In this document: positions 1 through 12,600 of the stretch, one piece after another
Numbering within the stretch: the first letter of the stretch is position 1
Layout of the letters: every line of letters begins with the position of its first letter
Assembly (NCBI RefSeq): GCF_020536995.1
Contig: NC_068362.1
Span: 142,001-206,000, forward strand
Direction: 5' to 3'
From: Dreissena polymorpha
Lineage: Eukaryota; Mollusca; Bivalvia; Myida; Dreissenidae
Length of the DNA stretch: 64,000 nt
The notes under the pieces: model-generated
Seen by the model: the letters and a program-made list of their open reading frames with translations, nothing else
What the model was told of the DNA's origin: nothing
Databases searched by the model: none
Made by a program: the position numbers and the translations under genes

Positions 1-222
1 ATTTTTGTATCTGGAACAGTTGTATTTTAAATCGATCCTCCACCCTATTATGGCCGAATAAGGGCTAAATTGCTTTCCAACTTGAAATGAAAAGGCATAT
101 TGGTTGATCGTGTAGCGTTTATGTGCAAAATTTGAGGGCAAATTGATAAAGCTTGTTGATGCCAAAACAGGTAATAATAATAATTTATTATCAGGTACAT
201 GTACACAAGCAAATAAGTATAT

Positions 223-436
223 TTAACCCTTTCAGTGCGGGAACCGAATTTTAAAGGCCTTTGAAAACAGTTTGGATCCAGATGAGACGCCACAGAACGT
301 GGCGTCTCATCAGGATCCAAACTGTTTGCTATTCTGATAGTATTCTTTGAAATAAAATCGAAGAAAATGCTAATTTTAGAAATTCAGCAGACGACATTTT
401 AGCAGACGACAAATTTCCCAGCATGCAAAGGGTTAA
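223..436. mobile_element. piggyBac-like MITE with TTAA ends
   Basis: Both ends read TTAA followed by CCCTTT: TTAACCCTTTCAGTGC on the left and GCATGCAAAGGGTTAA on the right, an imperfect 16-bp inverted pair. TTAA target duplication with CCC-starting termini is the hallmark of the piggyBac superfamily. Inside lies a near-perfect hairpin (about 265-326) with GATGAGACGCCAC and GTGGCGTCTCATC arms. There is no coding capacity, so it is non-autonomous. The antisense open frame across it is a by-product of the palindrome. Confidence 0.7.
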
Positions 437-794
437 GATGCTTAAGGTGTGGAAGACTCATAATCAGGTTTGGTGTCCCTCAAACCCTCAGCGTCTTGTT
501 ATTTCTTATGCAGTTTGTATAGATAGTGCCACATACTGACACGTAAAGCTTGTGCTTTGTTGGCAGCGTTAGTTGGCTGTTAACAGGTTCATTGTGGTTA
601 TCTCCACCATCAGTCTGTCCGTCTGTCCTAGCCACTATCTCTTACACCATAAGCACTAGAACCTTGAAACTTAAACACATGGTAGCTATGAGCATTATGT
701 GCGACCCTGCACTATTTGGAATTTTGATCTGACCCCTGGGTCAAAAGTTATAGGGGTTGGGGTGGGGACGGGTCAGAGATTTTCACTCATTTTT

Positions 795-832
795 AGCTCG
801 ACTATTATATATGAAATATATATAATGGAGCT
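795..832. repeat. Terminal hairpin of a dispersed bivalve repeat
   Basis: A 38-bp near-palindrome starting AGCTCGACTATTATATATGA and ending GGAGCT, followed by a GTCGGCGT-type leader. The same hairpin recurs at 7721-7758 and 12687-12724, where the right arm reads TAGTCGAGCT and pairs better. It is the left end of a repeat whose body is tandem core units. Confidence 0.6.
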
Positions 833-940
833 ATCCTGATCACGTCGGCGTTACCGTTAGCGTGCACATGTTAACGTTTGTGTACAACCCCAAATATTTT
901 CTTTTTACTTTAACAAATTATTTATATATTTTTTTATGCC

Positions 941-1430
941 CCCCCCCCCTTCGAAGAAGAGGGGGTATATTGCTTTGCACATGTCGGTCTGTCGGTTGGT
1001 CGGTCCGTCCACCAGGTGGTTTCCCGATGATAACTCAAGAACGCTTAGGCAGGCCTAGGATCATGAAACTTCATAGGTACATTGATCATGACTCGCAGAT
1101 GACCCCTTTTGATTTATAGGTCACTAGGTCGAAGGTCAAGGTCACTGTGACCCGAAATAGTAAAATGGTTTCCGGATGATAATTCAAGAACGCTTATGCC
1201 TAGGATCATGAAACTTGAAAGGTAGATTGATCATGACTCGCAGATGACCCCTACAGATTTTCAGGTCACTAGGTCAAAGATTAAGGTCACGGTAACCCGA
1301 AATAGTAAAATGGTTTCCGGATGATAATTCAATAACGCTTATGCCTAGGATCATGAAACTTAATAGGTACATTGATCATGACTCGCAGATGACCCCTATT
1401 GATTTTGAGGTCACTAGTTCATACATGTAC
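941..1430. repeat. Hairpin-led array of ~147-bp core repeats
   Basis: A C-run with a facing GAGGGGG forms a hairpin at 941-967, followed by repeated GTCGGT/GTCCGTCC and then about 2.8 tandem units. Unit starts (TTTCCCGATGATAA and variants) lie at 1020, 1169 and 1314, giving periods of 149 and 145 bp. Each unit carries ATCATGAAACTT, ATTGATCATGACTCGCAGATG and AGGTCA half-sites. This is pearl/Helentron-like architecture. The short frames here are not genes. Confidence 0.65.
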
Positions 1431-1900
1431 TTCTTTACCAACATGACCCTAATCTATAAACAAGAGCAGACAACTGTATCAAGCATTTTGACGGAATTAT
1501 TGCCCCTTTTATACTTAGAATATGCATATTATTGATAAATCTATGTTAAAGTTTGCATACCACCTCAAATATTTTCTTTGTCCTTTGACATATTGCTTTC
1601 ATATTTTGCATACTTCATAACCAACATGATCCCAATCTATAAACAAGAGCAGACAACTGTATCAAGCATTTTGACAGAATTATTGCCCTTTTATACTTAG
1701 AATATGCATATATAATTGATAAATCTATGTTTAAATTTGCATACCACCTCAAATATGTTCTATGTCCTTTGACATATTGCTTTCATATTTTGCATACTTC
1801 TTTACCAACATGATCCCAATCTATAAACAAGAACAGACAACTGTATCAAGCATTTGACAGAATTATTGCCCCTTTTATACTTAGATAATTGAACATTTTG
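1431..1900. repeat. ~183-bp tandem repeat, about 2.5 copies
   Basis: ACCAACATGA...ATCTATAAACAAGA recurs at 1437, 1620 and 1804 (periods 183 and 184). Each unit contains TTGACATATTGCTTTCATA and a CTTAGAATA segment. Diverged single copies of the same unit occur at about 7790-8010 and 12760-13100 plus 13780-13850, so this is a dispersed family core. Confidence 0.65.
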
Positions 1901-2328
1901 CTTAATTGCCATAACTTCTTCATTTATGATCACATTTGATTCATACTTTGACAAAGCAACACTTACCTGACATACCACAATGCACTGCACCCAAACTATC
2001 CCCCATGCCCCACCCCAGAATCCCCCCACCATATTTTTTTTTTATAATTATTTTTGAAAGTTCATCTTTAAAATTACCACCAACCCACATAAACCCCCCC
2101 GCTCTCCATGATGGCTTACAGTAACCTGTCAAGCACTCAAAATCTCTTATGACAATACGGTCAATCTCAACCATGCATGGCCGAATTACCAACCCTTGGG
2201 GCGCCCCCTGGGTCAAACATGCGGCGTGGGAATACGCGTCGGCCTCTGCCGCACCATTTTTAACCAATTGACTTCAAATTAATACTTAAGATTTCTTATG
2301 ACAACACAGTCTATCTTGACCATCCATG
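1880..2328. repeat. Distal part of dispersed repeat plus a ~155-bp duplicated unit
   Basis: 1895-2100 (TTGCCATAACTTCTTCATTTA onward, into C-rich CCCCACCCCAGAATCCCC) is homologous to 30720-30860 inside the complete element at 29.6-31.2 kb. From 2140 to 2328 two related units begin AATCTCTTATGACAATACGG and GATTTCTTATGACAACACAG. No gene is seen. Confidence 0.5.
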
Positions 2329-2329
2329 T

Positions 2330-3155
2330 TCACATTACCCACCCCAGGGCCCCGCCCACTTTGGTGGTAAAGATCCCAAGCTATTTCAGCATAATTAAAA
2401 TCCAAGCCATTTTTGTGGTCAAGACCCGAGCTTTCTCGCCATAGAGCTATTTCAGCATAATTAAAATCCAAGTCAGTTTAGTGTTCAAGATCCTGAACTT
2501 TTTCGGTATAATTAAAATCCAGGCCAGTTTGGTGGTCAAGACCCCAAGCTTTTTTAGCATAATTAAAATCCTAGCCAGTTTCATGGGAGAGACCCTGAGC
2601 TATTTCAGCATATTTAAAATCAAAGTCAGGTATAATTCGGTATAATTAAAATCAAGGCCAGTTTGGTGGTCAAGAACCCGAGCTTTTTCAGCATAATTTA
2701 AACCATAGCCAGTTTCATCGCCGAGACCTCGAGCTATTTCCGCATATTTAAAATCCAAGCCAGTTTGGTGGTAAAGATCCTGAACTATTTTGGCATAATT
2801 AAAATCCAAGCCAGTTTGGTGGTCAAGATCCTGAGCTATTTCAGCATAATTAAAATGCAAGCCAGTGTGGTGGTCAAGAACCCAAACTATGAGCATAATT
2901 CAAATCCAAGCCAGTTTGGTGGTAAAGATCCCGAGCTATTTCAGCATAATTAAAATCCAAGCCAGTTTGGTGATCAAGACCCCTAGCTTTTTCAGCATAA
3001 TAATCCAAGCCAGGTTGGTGGTCAAGATCATGAGCTATTTCAGCATAATTTAATTCTAAGCCAGTTTGGTGGTCATGACCCCGAGTTATTTCAGCATAAT
3101 TAAAATCCAAGCCGTTTTGGTGGTCAAGACCCCAAGCTATTGTAGCATATATTGT
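2330..3155 (-). repeat. 51-bp minisatellite with a 17-residue antisense frame
   Basis: About 16 copies of a 51-bp unit (AGCCAGTTTGGTGGTCAAGA, then AGCTATTTCAGCATAATTAA). 51 is a multiple of three, so minus-strand frames stay open over several units and read a 17-residue repeat of the type HQTGLDFNYAEIARDLY. Frames shift between blocks, so three separate open stretches result (2286-2471, 2600-2896, 2874-3164). I read this as a minisatellite, not a gene: there is no signal, no start context and no flanking exon. Confidence 0.7.
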
Positions 3156-3164
3156 TTTCGGCAT

Positions 3165-3310
3165 AATTTTTTCGTACCCATTTTTTCCGTTTTTTGACAG
3201 AATAATGCCCCCTTTTATAGTTAGAAAATTGAAAATTTGGGTAAATTTTGTGTTCAGGTCTACTCTTATCCTATTTGTGTTAAGGTCTACTCTTATCCTT
3301 AAGTATCAAA
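3165..3310. repeat. Fragments of other dispersed repeats
   Basis: A single remnant of the TTCGTACCCA microsatellite (about 3169-3180) abuts a fragment of the ~173-bp core repeat (GACAGAATAATGCCC..., compare 29.6-30.7 kb). A direct repeat of AGGTCTACTCTTATCC lies at about 3256 and 3283. Confidence 0.45.
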
Positions 3311-4370
3311 GCTATATCGTCTACTTAATGTTATAAGTCATGTAAATGACATTTTTATACATTTTATTTCTTTCCCATTTTTGTGTTTTTTATTAAGGTG
3401 ACATACATCAACTGTTTAATAATATTAAGTCTACCTTTTAGGTAAAAATAATGTTTTTACCAAATTTTCAAAATTGACATTACTGACACATGTCATTTGC
3501 TGAATGTAAAAAGTAGCATAACTGACATTTAGTTAAATTTTCAGGAGAAGGAAAAACTGCTTTATTGAAATAAAATAGGGATACTTACAGACTAAAACAA
3601 ACACATGGGATATTTTCAGATTTGAAAACTGGTATTTTACGCATCTTTAGGCAGTTCTGTGTACCAAGGATAAATACAATACTTAAACATTCATGTACAA
3701 CGCACAATACTAAAAACCTGAATTGTAACTGTAATGTATTTCAGATTCAGAGATGTCTGTTTTGTTTCTAAGGTCATGTGAAAAATTAAGTTTATATGTT
3801 TATAGGTTTAAAATTGCAAATTGTCCTCTTACTTGCCCTTGTATTTCAAGATAGAATACTTTCCTTCCCAGAGGAAAGAGATCTGGGTTTGAATCCCAGT
3901 GGGGGCTTCAGAGGATGATTCATTTTAAGAAAAATGAATATATTTGCTTTACTTTGTCTCTAACTTAACCAATTAACTCTGACAATGCCTTTAAAAGTAT
4001 GCAGTTTTTGATAATTCAATTATGCAAAAAAACATGTATAATTTTAGGGTAGACTAAGACAGCAAACTAAGAATGGGCATCCATTTTAGTTTTTTAAGTC
4101 AATACAACAATAAATGCATATAGGAACACATATTTAAATTAAAAATGCAACAATCAGAGGACATAATCAATTAAATAGTAAATGACTACTTAAAATATTT
4201 TTTTAGCACTGTTTGTTTTCCAGAGATTTGTGAATATGCCGTTTTATGTTCTTCTCCTTGAACTAATGCAATATGTGCTTTGGAACTGGAATCATATAGT
4301 GTTGGAAAGCTGGTGTTTCACGTCCAGAGGGTCCTTGCGTCCGGAAGCTGAAAATTGAAAAAAAACAAAC
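3300..4370. other. AT-rich non-coding stretch
   Basis: No convincing gene is visible on either strand. At 3870-3912 a tRNA-like B box (GGGTTTGAATCCC) with an adjacent CCCAG/CTGGG pairing suggests the head of a decayed SINE. The rest is unassigned. Confidence 0.4.
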
Positions 4371-5743
4371 CTCCCCACTCATTCCATCCCGCGAAACCCT
4401 TAAGGTGTCGCAAGTCTAGTATGGAATGAGTGATGTATTGGACGTCATCATTGATGACGTTCAATCGAACGAATGATAAAGGGGGCTAACTTTCGTTAAG
4501 CTGGCGAGAATCACTGCGATTTGAGTTTCTTGAAAACTGGCCTAGCACGTTTGCTGAAATTTGACATGTATATGGACAAGAATGCGATCTACCTGTTGGC
4601 GTAGGCGTTATACCTGGGAAAAATGTAGTTTTTGATGAAATCACGAAAAAATTTCGCAAGTTTTACATAACCGGAATTACAAATTGCGTTATGTGGATAT
4701 ACCGATACCCTACCGAAATATCCGAAATTAAACTTTCATAAAAACAATGTTTCATTAGTTATTTCAGTGTATTTCGCAACAATCTATATTAAAATACGCA
4801 GTTTTTCGATAAATAATCAATATTAATGGGGATTTCGTGGGATCTCGGGGATTCCTGGGGATTTTGGTAATTGCGGGAACGTCGGTATTTTTTCACATAC
4901 GTCAAAATGGCCGACTTCGACAGAAAGAACGCTTAAAAGTATTTACAAAATAACATCATCACAAACGATGTAAAGTGAACGCTACTTATCCGTTTTGTAG
5001 ATAAGTATACGATCAATTGGAAAACACTAACATTTGACATAAAAAAACGCCAGTGGATATGGAAATCTTTATCGTTGGAAATAGCAGACGGCGTCGACCA
5101 ATGGCTGTCAATACAAGTTCGAAAAGAACGCGAGAAAGTATTAACAAAATAACATAGATGATGTAAAGTGAACGCTAATTCGCTGTTTTGTAGATAAGTA
5201 TACGATCTATTGAAAAACCATAACATTTGACACAAAAACACCCGTGGATATGAAAATCTTCGGCGTAACGAAATAGCAGACATCGCACGGCGTCTCATCT
5301 GGGTCTACGCTGTTTGCCAAGGCCGATAATATAATGAATGGAAATGCACAAACTCAGTAACTGGCAAGCACATATGCATTAGTAGGTTGTTTCGTGATTA
5401 TTCAGAAACGACTACATAATTCTTTTGGTTCAGCCAGTGCAACTTAACAGAAATAAGTATAAAAAGTTTCTACATCTGACAACAATGTGCCAACTTAATA
5501 CAAGGTAAGTTGTTTACATTATTTAAAATATTGCAAGCTTACAGTACTCAACAATAAACAGCTGGTACAATGTAATATCATCGTTTTAATTTTAATAAGC
5601 CCTTGGTTAATTACCCTTTTTAATGTTATGGATCAATGCATCTCTAACACCTTCAATTGACTTGTTCATGAAAAATATACACCCTCAGTGCATGTTATCC
5701 CATACACCATCAATCACTTACGAAGGCTCGATTGGTCATTCTC

Positions 5744-6663
5744 GGCTCGGGTACTACTTACCGGTACATGTACCCCGGGTACTCTTAACTTTACTTACAT
5801 GTTCCCTGGGTACGGTAAATAAACTTAAACATGCCCGCAAATATTAGATTGTATCTGAGTTGTATATCCGCCAAAAATCCGATGTCGTTAAACATGCTAC
5901 CGATAACGTAAAACAATATTGTTAACCTTAAACAACCTTCTCTTTTAAAAAATCTGCATCAACATGCTTTTTAGTTTGAGTGTTGAGAGGACGCCGTAGG
6001 AATAAGCAAGTAATCAAGAATACGTCTCTGTTTCTGCTTTTATTTCCTTCATGTATAATGACGATAAGGATTGACGACTAACATTGACGACAATGATCAC
6101 AAGCATTTACGACTAACACTGACGACAAGCATTGTTAAATTAACGATTTAATTTGAATAATAAGATTATAGTACAACAGATATGCTTTTCAAAGTATAAT
6201 ATAATAGCATACACTCATTAGAATAAGAGGTTTCATAAATAACATATGAAACATTTTCAATCAATATCGAAATATCTTATTCAATATTTATTACACAGCA
6301 TGAATTAATTGTTAAAACATAATATAAATACCGAATATGGTGTTCCCCATTTAACGGACCTTGCAAACCAAAAAATGTTTCTTTAAAAAAAATCTATGAT
6401 GGTAAAAAGTGAGCGTGCGATGTCGCGGAAAATATTATACTTGACGACGTCATACAATGACGCGGCTTTAAACAATTTAAGATTTAAAATTAAATCACAT
6501 CATTGATTTTAACAATGAGTTTTGATAATATAAATGCCATTGAACAGAAAATTGACATAAATGTAAACATAATTAATTTTTACAAAATACCCGACAACAA
6601 CCGATTTAGTGTTAAAATTCCCGGGTACGTTTTAGTATATTTACCGTACCCAGGGTACGAGCC
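5744..6663. mobile_element. Long-TIR element in copy A
   Basis: The left end (GGCTCGGGTAC then CCCTGGGTACGGTAAATAAA at about 5803-5822) is inverted at the right end (TATTTACCGTACCCAGGG then TACGAGCC). The interior is AT-rich with one GC-richer patch near 6410-6475 (GACGACGTCATACAATGACGC). No transposase frame is seen, so it is non-autonomous. The same element occupies 10679-11642 in copy B, so it inserted before the duplication. Superfamily unknown. Confidence 0.5.
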
Positions 6664-7240
6664 TTACTAACTATTATTATTATATCTCACCGACTACAAG
6701 GTACCTTTACCTTGTTGTGTTTATCAACCTGGAATTTATGTAAAGTCAGGCTTTCTTTACTTTTTTTTTTCATTCATTTGATTACGCAATTGTTGACGTA
6801 CCTCGTGGAAAATTATTTGAATCTTTGGATTTTAATGGCGACAAGCTGGAAGTGTCAATTTATTTTAAAAACGAATCTAAGATTTTAAGTATTGTGTGTT
6901 TTTCATGCATAATTCAGTGTTTTCCAGAAAATTGAGTACCAGTTATATGGCCGGCAACTATGCAGTAAAACAAAAGCATTTATGACATTTACTTGATATA
7001 TTTGGGAAAAGAAGCAGTCATGTAAATGTAAGAGTAAATGTAACCGGCAGAATCGCTGGCTGCCGGTATTTAAAGAGAACACTGATAATAGTAAACTAAA
7101 TCTCTACGACACGATTACAGCGTTGTAAAATTGTGTTTTGGGTGATAATGGTTAGTAATTCATACAAATGTTATTAAAAAATATTGTGCTTTAAAATTAA
7201 TTTTGAGAATGGGATGGAAGAACAGAAAATGAAGAGCATA

Positions 7241-7633
7241 CAGGGATGGAAATAAGTGGTTTCCCATGAGCCCGGGGCAAGTAGATTTTGGCCTGGGCAA
7301 CTCAATTTCAAAAGTTGGTAAACTTGTTGTTTTTTTAATCTTAAAACAATTCAGTGCAATAAAAATTGAAAAACAATTGATCACCATGGATCAATACTAG
7401 TTAAATAACATTCATTATATAGGAATAGGACATGATTCAATTCAGGCTCATAATAATACATCATGCATTGAACATGTGTATTGTCAGCAAATGTATATAA
7501 TTATCTATTATTTTATTAAAAAAATATAATAATATTCACATGTTCATATTTCTGGGCTCGTTATTCTTTATCTGGGCAACCAAAATACTAAAGATGGTTG
7601 CCCACAATAGTAAAAAGTTAGTTTCAATCCCAG
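7241..7633. mobile_element. hAT-like MITE in copy A (5-bp TSD GCATA)
   Basis: Begins CAGGGATGGAAAT and ends TTTCAATCCCAG, flanked on both sides by GCATA (7236-7240 and 7634-7638). CAGGG termini are typical of hAT; a 5-bp duplication fits the hAT5 branch. An internal hairpin GGGCAACCA/TGGTTGCCC lies near 7573-7602. It is non-coding. Confidence 0.6.
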
Positions 7634-8020
7634 GCATATCATTGTAACTTTATTGTTTAACTGCATTGCATTAAAATTGTGATTGAGGTAAGCTTGTTGT
7701 TTATAGTATATTTACTTTTGAGCTCGACTATTATATATGAAATATATATAGTGTAGCTATCCTACTCACCCCGGCGTAGGTGCGCGCATTGGAATGTTTG
7801 CGTACCACCTCGAATATATTTCCTATGTCCATTGACATATTGCTTTCATACATGTATTTTGCTTCTTAACCAACATGACCCCAATGTATAAACAAAAGCA
7901 GATAACTGTATCAAGCATTTTGTAACAATTATGGCCTTTTTTTCACTAAGAATAAGCATATAATTGATAAATCTATTTTAAAGTTTGCGTACCACCTTTA
8001 AATTGCCACAACTTTTTTAT

Positions 8021-8457
8021 TATGCTCTCCCCAAATTTTTTAAGGGGGGAGCATATAGTCGCCGCTTCGTCTGTCCGTCCATGCACAATTTTTGTCCGGG
8101 CTATTTCTCAGCAACTAATGACTGGAATTCAATTTAACTTAATGGGAAGCTTCACTACCAAGAGGAGACATGCATATTATCAGCCGGTTCTGGTCAGATG
8201 ATTTTTCACAGAGTTACAATGTATGGCCCTATGAAATTTTCCATTAACTGTACATATAACGCGATCTACCTGTTGGCGTATTCGTTATTACTGGGAAAAA
8301 TCTAGTTTTTTATTAAATCACGAAAAAGTGGTGTTTTTTATTGCGCAATCGCTATAAACACGTGGCTTGGCCGGAAGTACATGTAGCCTTAATAGCAACC
8401 CCAAGACAATTCACCCCCAGGAGACAATTGACGGGCTAGACAATTCAAATTAGATTT
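8021..8457. repeat. GCTCCCCCC-hairpin dispersed repeat
   Basis: A perfect-looking hairpin (TATGCTCTCCCC / GGGGGGAGCATA, 8021-8055) is followed by GTCGCCGCTTCGTCTGTCCGTC and a unique body, including CTATTTCTCAGCAACTAATG. From 8275 it joins a piece homologous to copy C (GCGATCTACCTGTTGGCGTA) and then GACAATTCACCCCCAGGAGA. A second, shorter copy begins at 13858. Confidence 0.6.
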
Positions 8458-9366
8458 TTCATACCCCAATTTTTCGATTTTCGTAATCATTTTTGTCGTA
8501 CCCAAATGTTTTTCGTACCCAAATTTGTTCGTACCTAAAAAAAAATTCGTGCCCATTATTTTCGTACCCAAATGTTTTTCGTACCCAAATTTTACGTACC
8601 CAATTTTTTTCGTACCCCTTTTTTTTCGTGCCCAATTTTTTTCGTACCCATTTTTTTCGTACCTAAATTTTTGTTCGTACCTAAATTTTTTCCGTAACAA
8701 TTTTTTTTTTTTCGTACCCATTTTTTTCGTACCCAAATGTTTTTTGTTCCTAATTGTTTTCGTACCCAATTTTTTTTTCGTACCCATTTTTTTCGTACCG
8801 AAATGTTTTTCGTACCCAAATTTGTTCGTACCCATTTTTTTTTCGTACCAATCTTTTTCGTACCCAAATTTGTTCGTACCCTAATTTTTTTTCATACCCA
8901 TTTTTTTCGTACCCAAATAAAAAAATCGTACCCATTTTTTTAGTACCCAAATTTGTTTCGTACCCAAATTTTTATTTGTACACATTTTTTTCGTACCCAA
9001 ATAGTTTTCGTACCCTATTTTTTTTGTTTCCTTTATTTTTTTGTACTCTAATTTGTTTTCGTAACCAAATTAGTTTTTTTTCCTGCCCATATTATGTTCG
9101 TACCCATTATTTCTTCGTACACAAATTTGTTCGTACCCAAATTTTTTCGTACCCATATGTCGTACTCAAATTTTTTTCGTACACAAATTTGTTCGTACCT
9201 AATTTTTTATTCGTACCCATTTTTTTCGTACCCAAATAGTTTTTCGTACCTTTATTTTGTTCGTACCCTTTTTTTTTCGTACTCAAATTTGTTTTCGTAC
9301 CCAAATTATTTTTTTTTTCGTACCCACTGCCCACATATTTTTTCGTACCCAAATTTTTGTCGAAAT
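8458..9366. repeat. GTACCCAAA-type microsatellite array 1
   Basis: About 55-60 degenerate units of 14-17 bp of the form TTCGTACCCAAATTTTT. Open frames on both strands (FVPIFFVPK-like forward, GTKKMGTKK-like reverse) are artefacts of the repeat. The array ends directly before the ACTCATTCCATCCCGCG block of copy B. Confidence 0.85.
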
Positions 9367-10678
9367 AATCGGCTTTCAATTTGATTTGATCTCCCCACTC
9401 ATTCCATCCCGCGAAACCCTTAAGGTGTCGCAACTCTAGTATGGAATGAGTGATGTATTGGACGTCATCATTGATGACGTTCAATTCGAACGAATGATAA
9501 AGGGGGCTAACTTTCGTTAAGCTTGGCGAGAATCGTCGCGATTTGGGTTTCTTGAAAACTGGCCTAGCACGTTTGCTGAAATTTGACATGTATATGGACA
9601 AGAATGCGATCTACCTGTTGGCGTAGGCGTTATACCTGGGAAAAATATAGTTTTTGATTAAATCACGAAAAAGTTTCGCAAGTTTTACATAACCGGAATT
9701 ACAAAATGCGGTATGTGGATATACCGAAGTCCTACCGAAATCCCCGAAATCAAACTTTGATAAAACAATGTTTCATTAGTGATTTCAGTGTATTTCGCAA
9801 CGATCTATATTAAAATACGCAGTTTTTCAATACACAATCAATATTAATGGGGATTTCGTGGGATCTCGTGGATTTCTGGGGATTTTGGTAATTACGGGAA
9901 ATTCGGTATTTCTTCACACCCGTCAAAATGGTCGACTTCGTCAGAATGAACGCTTAGAAAGTATTTACAAAAAAACATCATCTCAAACGATGTAAAGTGA
10001 ACGCTACTTATCTGTTTTGTAGATAAGTATACGATCCATTGGAAAACACTAACATTTGACATAAAAAAACGCCAGTGGATATGGAAATCTTCATCGTTTG
10101 AAATAGCAGACGGCGTCGACCAAAGGCGAAAAGATCGCGAGAAAGTATTCACAAAATAACATAATTAAAAATGATGTCAAGTGAACGCTAATTCGCTGTT
10201 TTGTAGATAAGTATACGATCTATTGAAAAACCATAACATTTGACATAAAACACCCGTGGATATGCAAATCTTCTGCGTACCAAATAGCAGACATCATGCG
10301 GCGTCTAATCTGAGTCTACGCTGTTTGCCAAGGCCGATAGTATAATGAATGGAAATGCACAAACTCAGCAACTGGCAAGCATATATGCATTAGTAGATTG
10401 TTTCGTGATTATTTAGAAACGACTACATAATTCTTTTGGTTCAGCCAGTGCAACTTAACAGAAATAAGTATAATAGTTTCTACACCTGACAACAATGTGC
10501 CAACTTTATACAAGGTAAGTTGTTTACATTATTTAAAATATTTCAAGCTTACAGTATACAACAATAAACAGCTGGTACAATGTAATGTCATCGTTTTAAT
10601 TTTAATAAGCCTGGTGGTTAATTACCCTTTTTAATCTTATGGTTCAATGCATCTCTAACACCTTCAATTGACATTCTC

Positions 10679-11642
10679 GGCTTCGGGTACTACTTACCGG
10701 TACATGTACCCCGGGTACTCTTAACTTTACTTACATGTAGCCCGGGTACGGTAAAGAAACTTAAACATACCCGCAAATATTAGATTGTATCCGAGTTGTA
10801 TATCTGCCAAAAATCCGATGTCGTTAAACATGCTAGCGATTAAAGTAAAACAATATTGTTTACCTTAAAGAAACTTCTCTTTAAAAAAAATCTGCATCAA
10901 CATGCTTTTTAGTATGAGTGTTGAGAGGACGCCGTAGGAATAATCAAGTAATCAAGAATACGTCTCTGTTTCTGCTTTTATTTCCTTCATGTATAATGAC
11001 GATAAGGATTGACGACTAACATTGACGGCAATGATAACAAGCATTGAAAACTAACACTAACGACAAGGATTGGCGACTAGATGTAACATTGACGATTCTC
11101 TACAATAAATGAAATTAACAATAAAGAATGAATAATACGATTATAGTACAACAGATCTGCTATTCGAAGTATAATATGATAGCATACACTCATTAGAATA
11201 AAAGGTTTCATAAATAACAATTTGAAACATTTTCAATAAATATCGAAATATCTTATACAATATTTATTACACAGCATGAATTATTTGTTAAAACATAATA
11301 TAAATACCAAATATGGTGTTCCCCATTTAACGGACCTCGCAAACCAAAAAATGTTTCTTTAAAAAAATCTATGATGGTAAAAAGTGAACGTGCGACATCG
11401 CGGAAAATATACTTGACAACGTCATACAATGACGCGACTTTAAACAATTTAAGATTTTAAATTGAATCACATTAATGATTGTAAAAATGAGTTTTGATAA
11501 TACATTGTATAAATGCCATTTAACAGAAAATTGACATAAATGTAAACATAATTAATTTTTACAAAATAGCCGACAACAACCGATTTAGTGTTAAAATTCC
11601 CGGGTATGTTTTAGTATATTTACCGTACCCAGGGTACGAGCC
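10679..11642. mobile_element. Long-TIR element in copy B
   Basis: The copy-B counterpart of the element at 5744-6663, with the same inverted ends (GGCTTCGGGTAC; GGGTACGAGCC). A short antisense frame at 11253-11447 has no recognisable product. Confidence 0.5.
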
Positions 11643-12211
11643 TTACTAACTGTATTATTATTATATCTCACCGACTACCTTTACCTTGTTGTGTTTCAAC
11701 CTGAAATTTATGTAAAATCCGGCTTTCTTTACTTTTATTTTTCATTCATTTGATTACGCAATTGTTGACGTATCTCGTGGAAAATTATTTGAATCTTTGG
11801 ATTTTAGTGACGCCAAGCTGGAAGTGTCAATTTATTTTTTACAATGAATCTAAGATGTATTTAATTTTTGTGTGTTTGTCATGCATAGTTCAGTGTTTTC
11901 CAGAAAAATTTGAGTAGCCAGTTATATGGCCGGCAACTATGCAGTAAAACCAAAGCATTTGTGACATTTACTTGATATATTTGGGAAAAGTAGCCGGCAT
12001 CAAGAGTTAATGTAACCGGCAAGATCGCTAGCAGCCGGTATTTAAAGAGAACACTGATAATAGTAAACTAAATCTCTACGACGGGATTACAGCTTTGTAA
12101 AATTGTTTTTTGGGTGATAATGGTTAGTAATTCATACTAATGTTATTAAAAAATATCGGCTTTAAATTTAATTTTGAGAATGCGATGGAAGAACAGAAAA
12201 TGAAGAGCATA

Positions 12212-12600
12212 CAGGGATGGAAATAAGTGGTTTACCGTGAACCCGGGGCAAGTAGATTTTGGCCTGGGCAACTCAATTTCAAAAGTTGGTAAACTTCTTT
12301 TTTTTAAAGCTTAAAACAATTCACTGCAATAAAAATTGAAAAACAATTGATCACCATGGATCAATACTAGTTAAATAACATTCATTATTTAGGAATAGGA
12401 CATGATTCAATTCAGGCTCATAATAAAACATCATGCATTGAACATGTGTTGTCAGCAAATGTATTTAATTATCTATTATTTTATTAAAAGAATGTATAAT
12501 ATTCACATGTTCATATTTCTGGGCTCGTTATTCTTTATCTGGGCAACCAAAATACTAAAGATGGTTGCCCACAATAGTAAACAGTTAGTTTCAATCCCTG
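12212..12600. mobile_element. hAT-like MITE in copy B (TSD GCATA)
   Basis: Begins CAGGGATGGAAAT and ends TTTCAATCCCTG, so the terminal inverted repeat is slightly better kept than in copy A. GCATA flanks it at 12207-12211 and 12601-12605. The shared insertion site shows it predates the A/B duplication. Confidence 0.65.

Larger units (their letters stand above)
4371..8090. repeat. Segmental duplication, copy A
   Basis: The block starting CTCCCCACTCATTCCATCCC is matched almost base for base at 9391 (copy B) and partially at 14544 (copy C). The offset A to B is about 5,020 bp at the start and 5,010 bp at 5,560. It contains a ~190-bp internal tandem duplication (4928-5110 and 5128-5300, each with TAGATAAGTATACGAT), a MITE half-hairpin (5284-5325), a long-TIR element (5744-6663) and a hAT-like MITE (7241-7633). 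The antisense open frame at 4933-5298 comes from the internal duplication and resembles no family I know. Confidence 0.75.

Noticed and set aside
4933-5298. 121-residue minus frame in copy A
   Set aside because: Internal tandem duplication read through; its counterpart in copy B (9892-10152) is shorter and broken, with no sign of protein-level conservation.
8389-9601. Six long open frames on both strands (FVPIFFVPK-like and GTKKMGTKK-like)
   Set aside because: All come from the 14-17 bp GTACCCAAA microsatellite; frames exist because the unit lacks stops, not because of coding.
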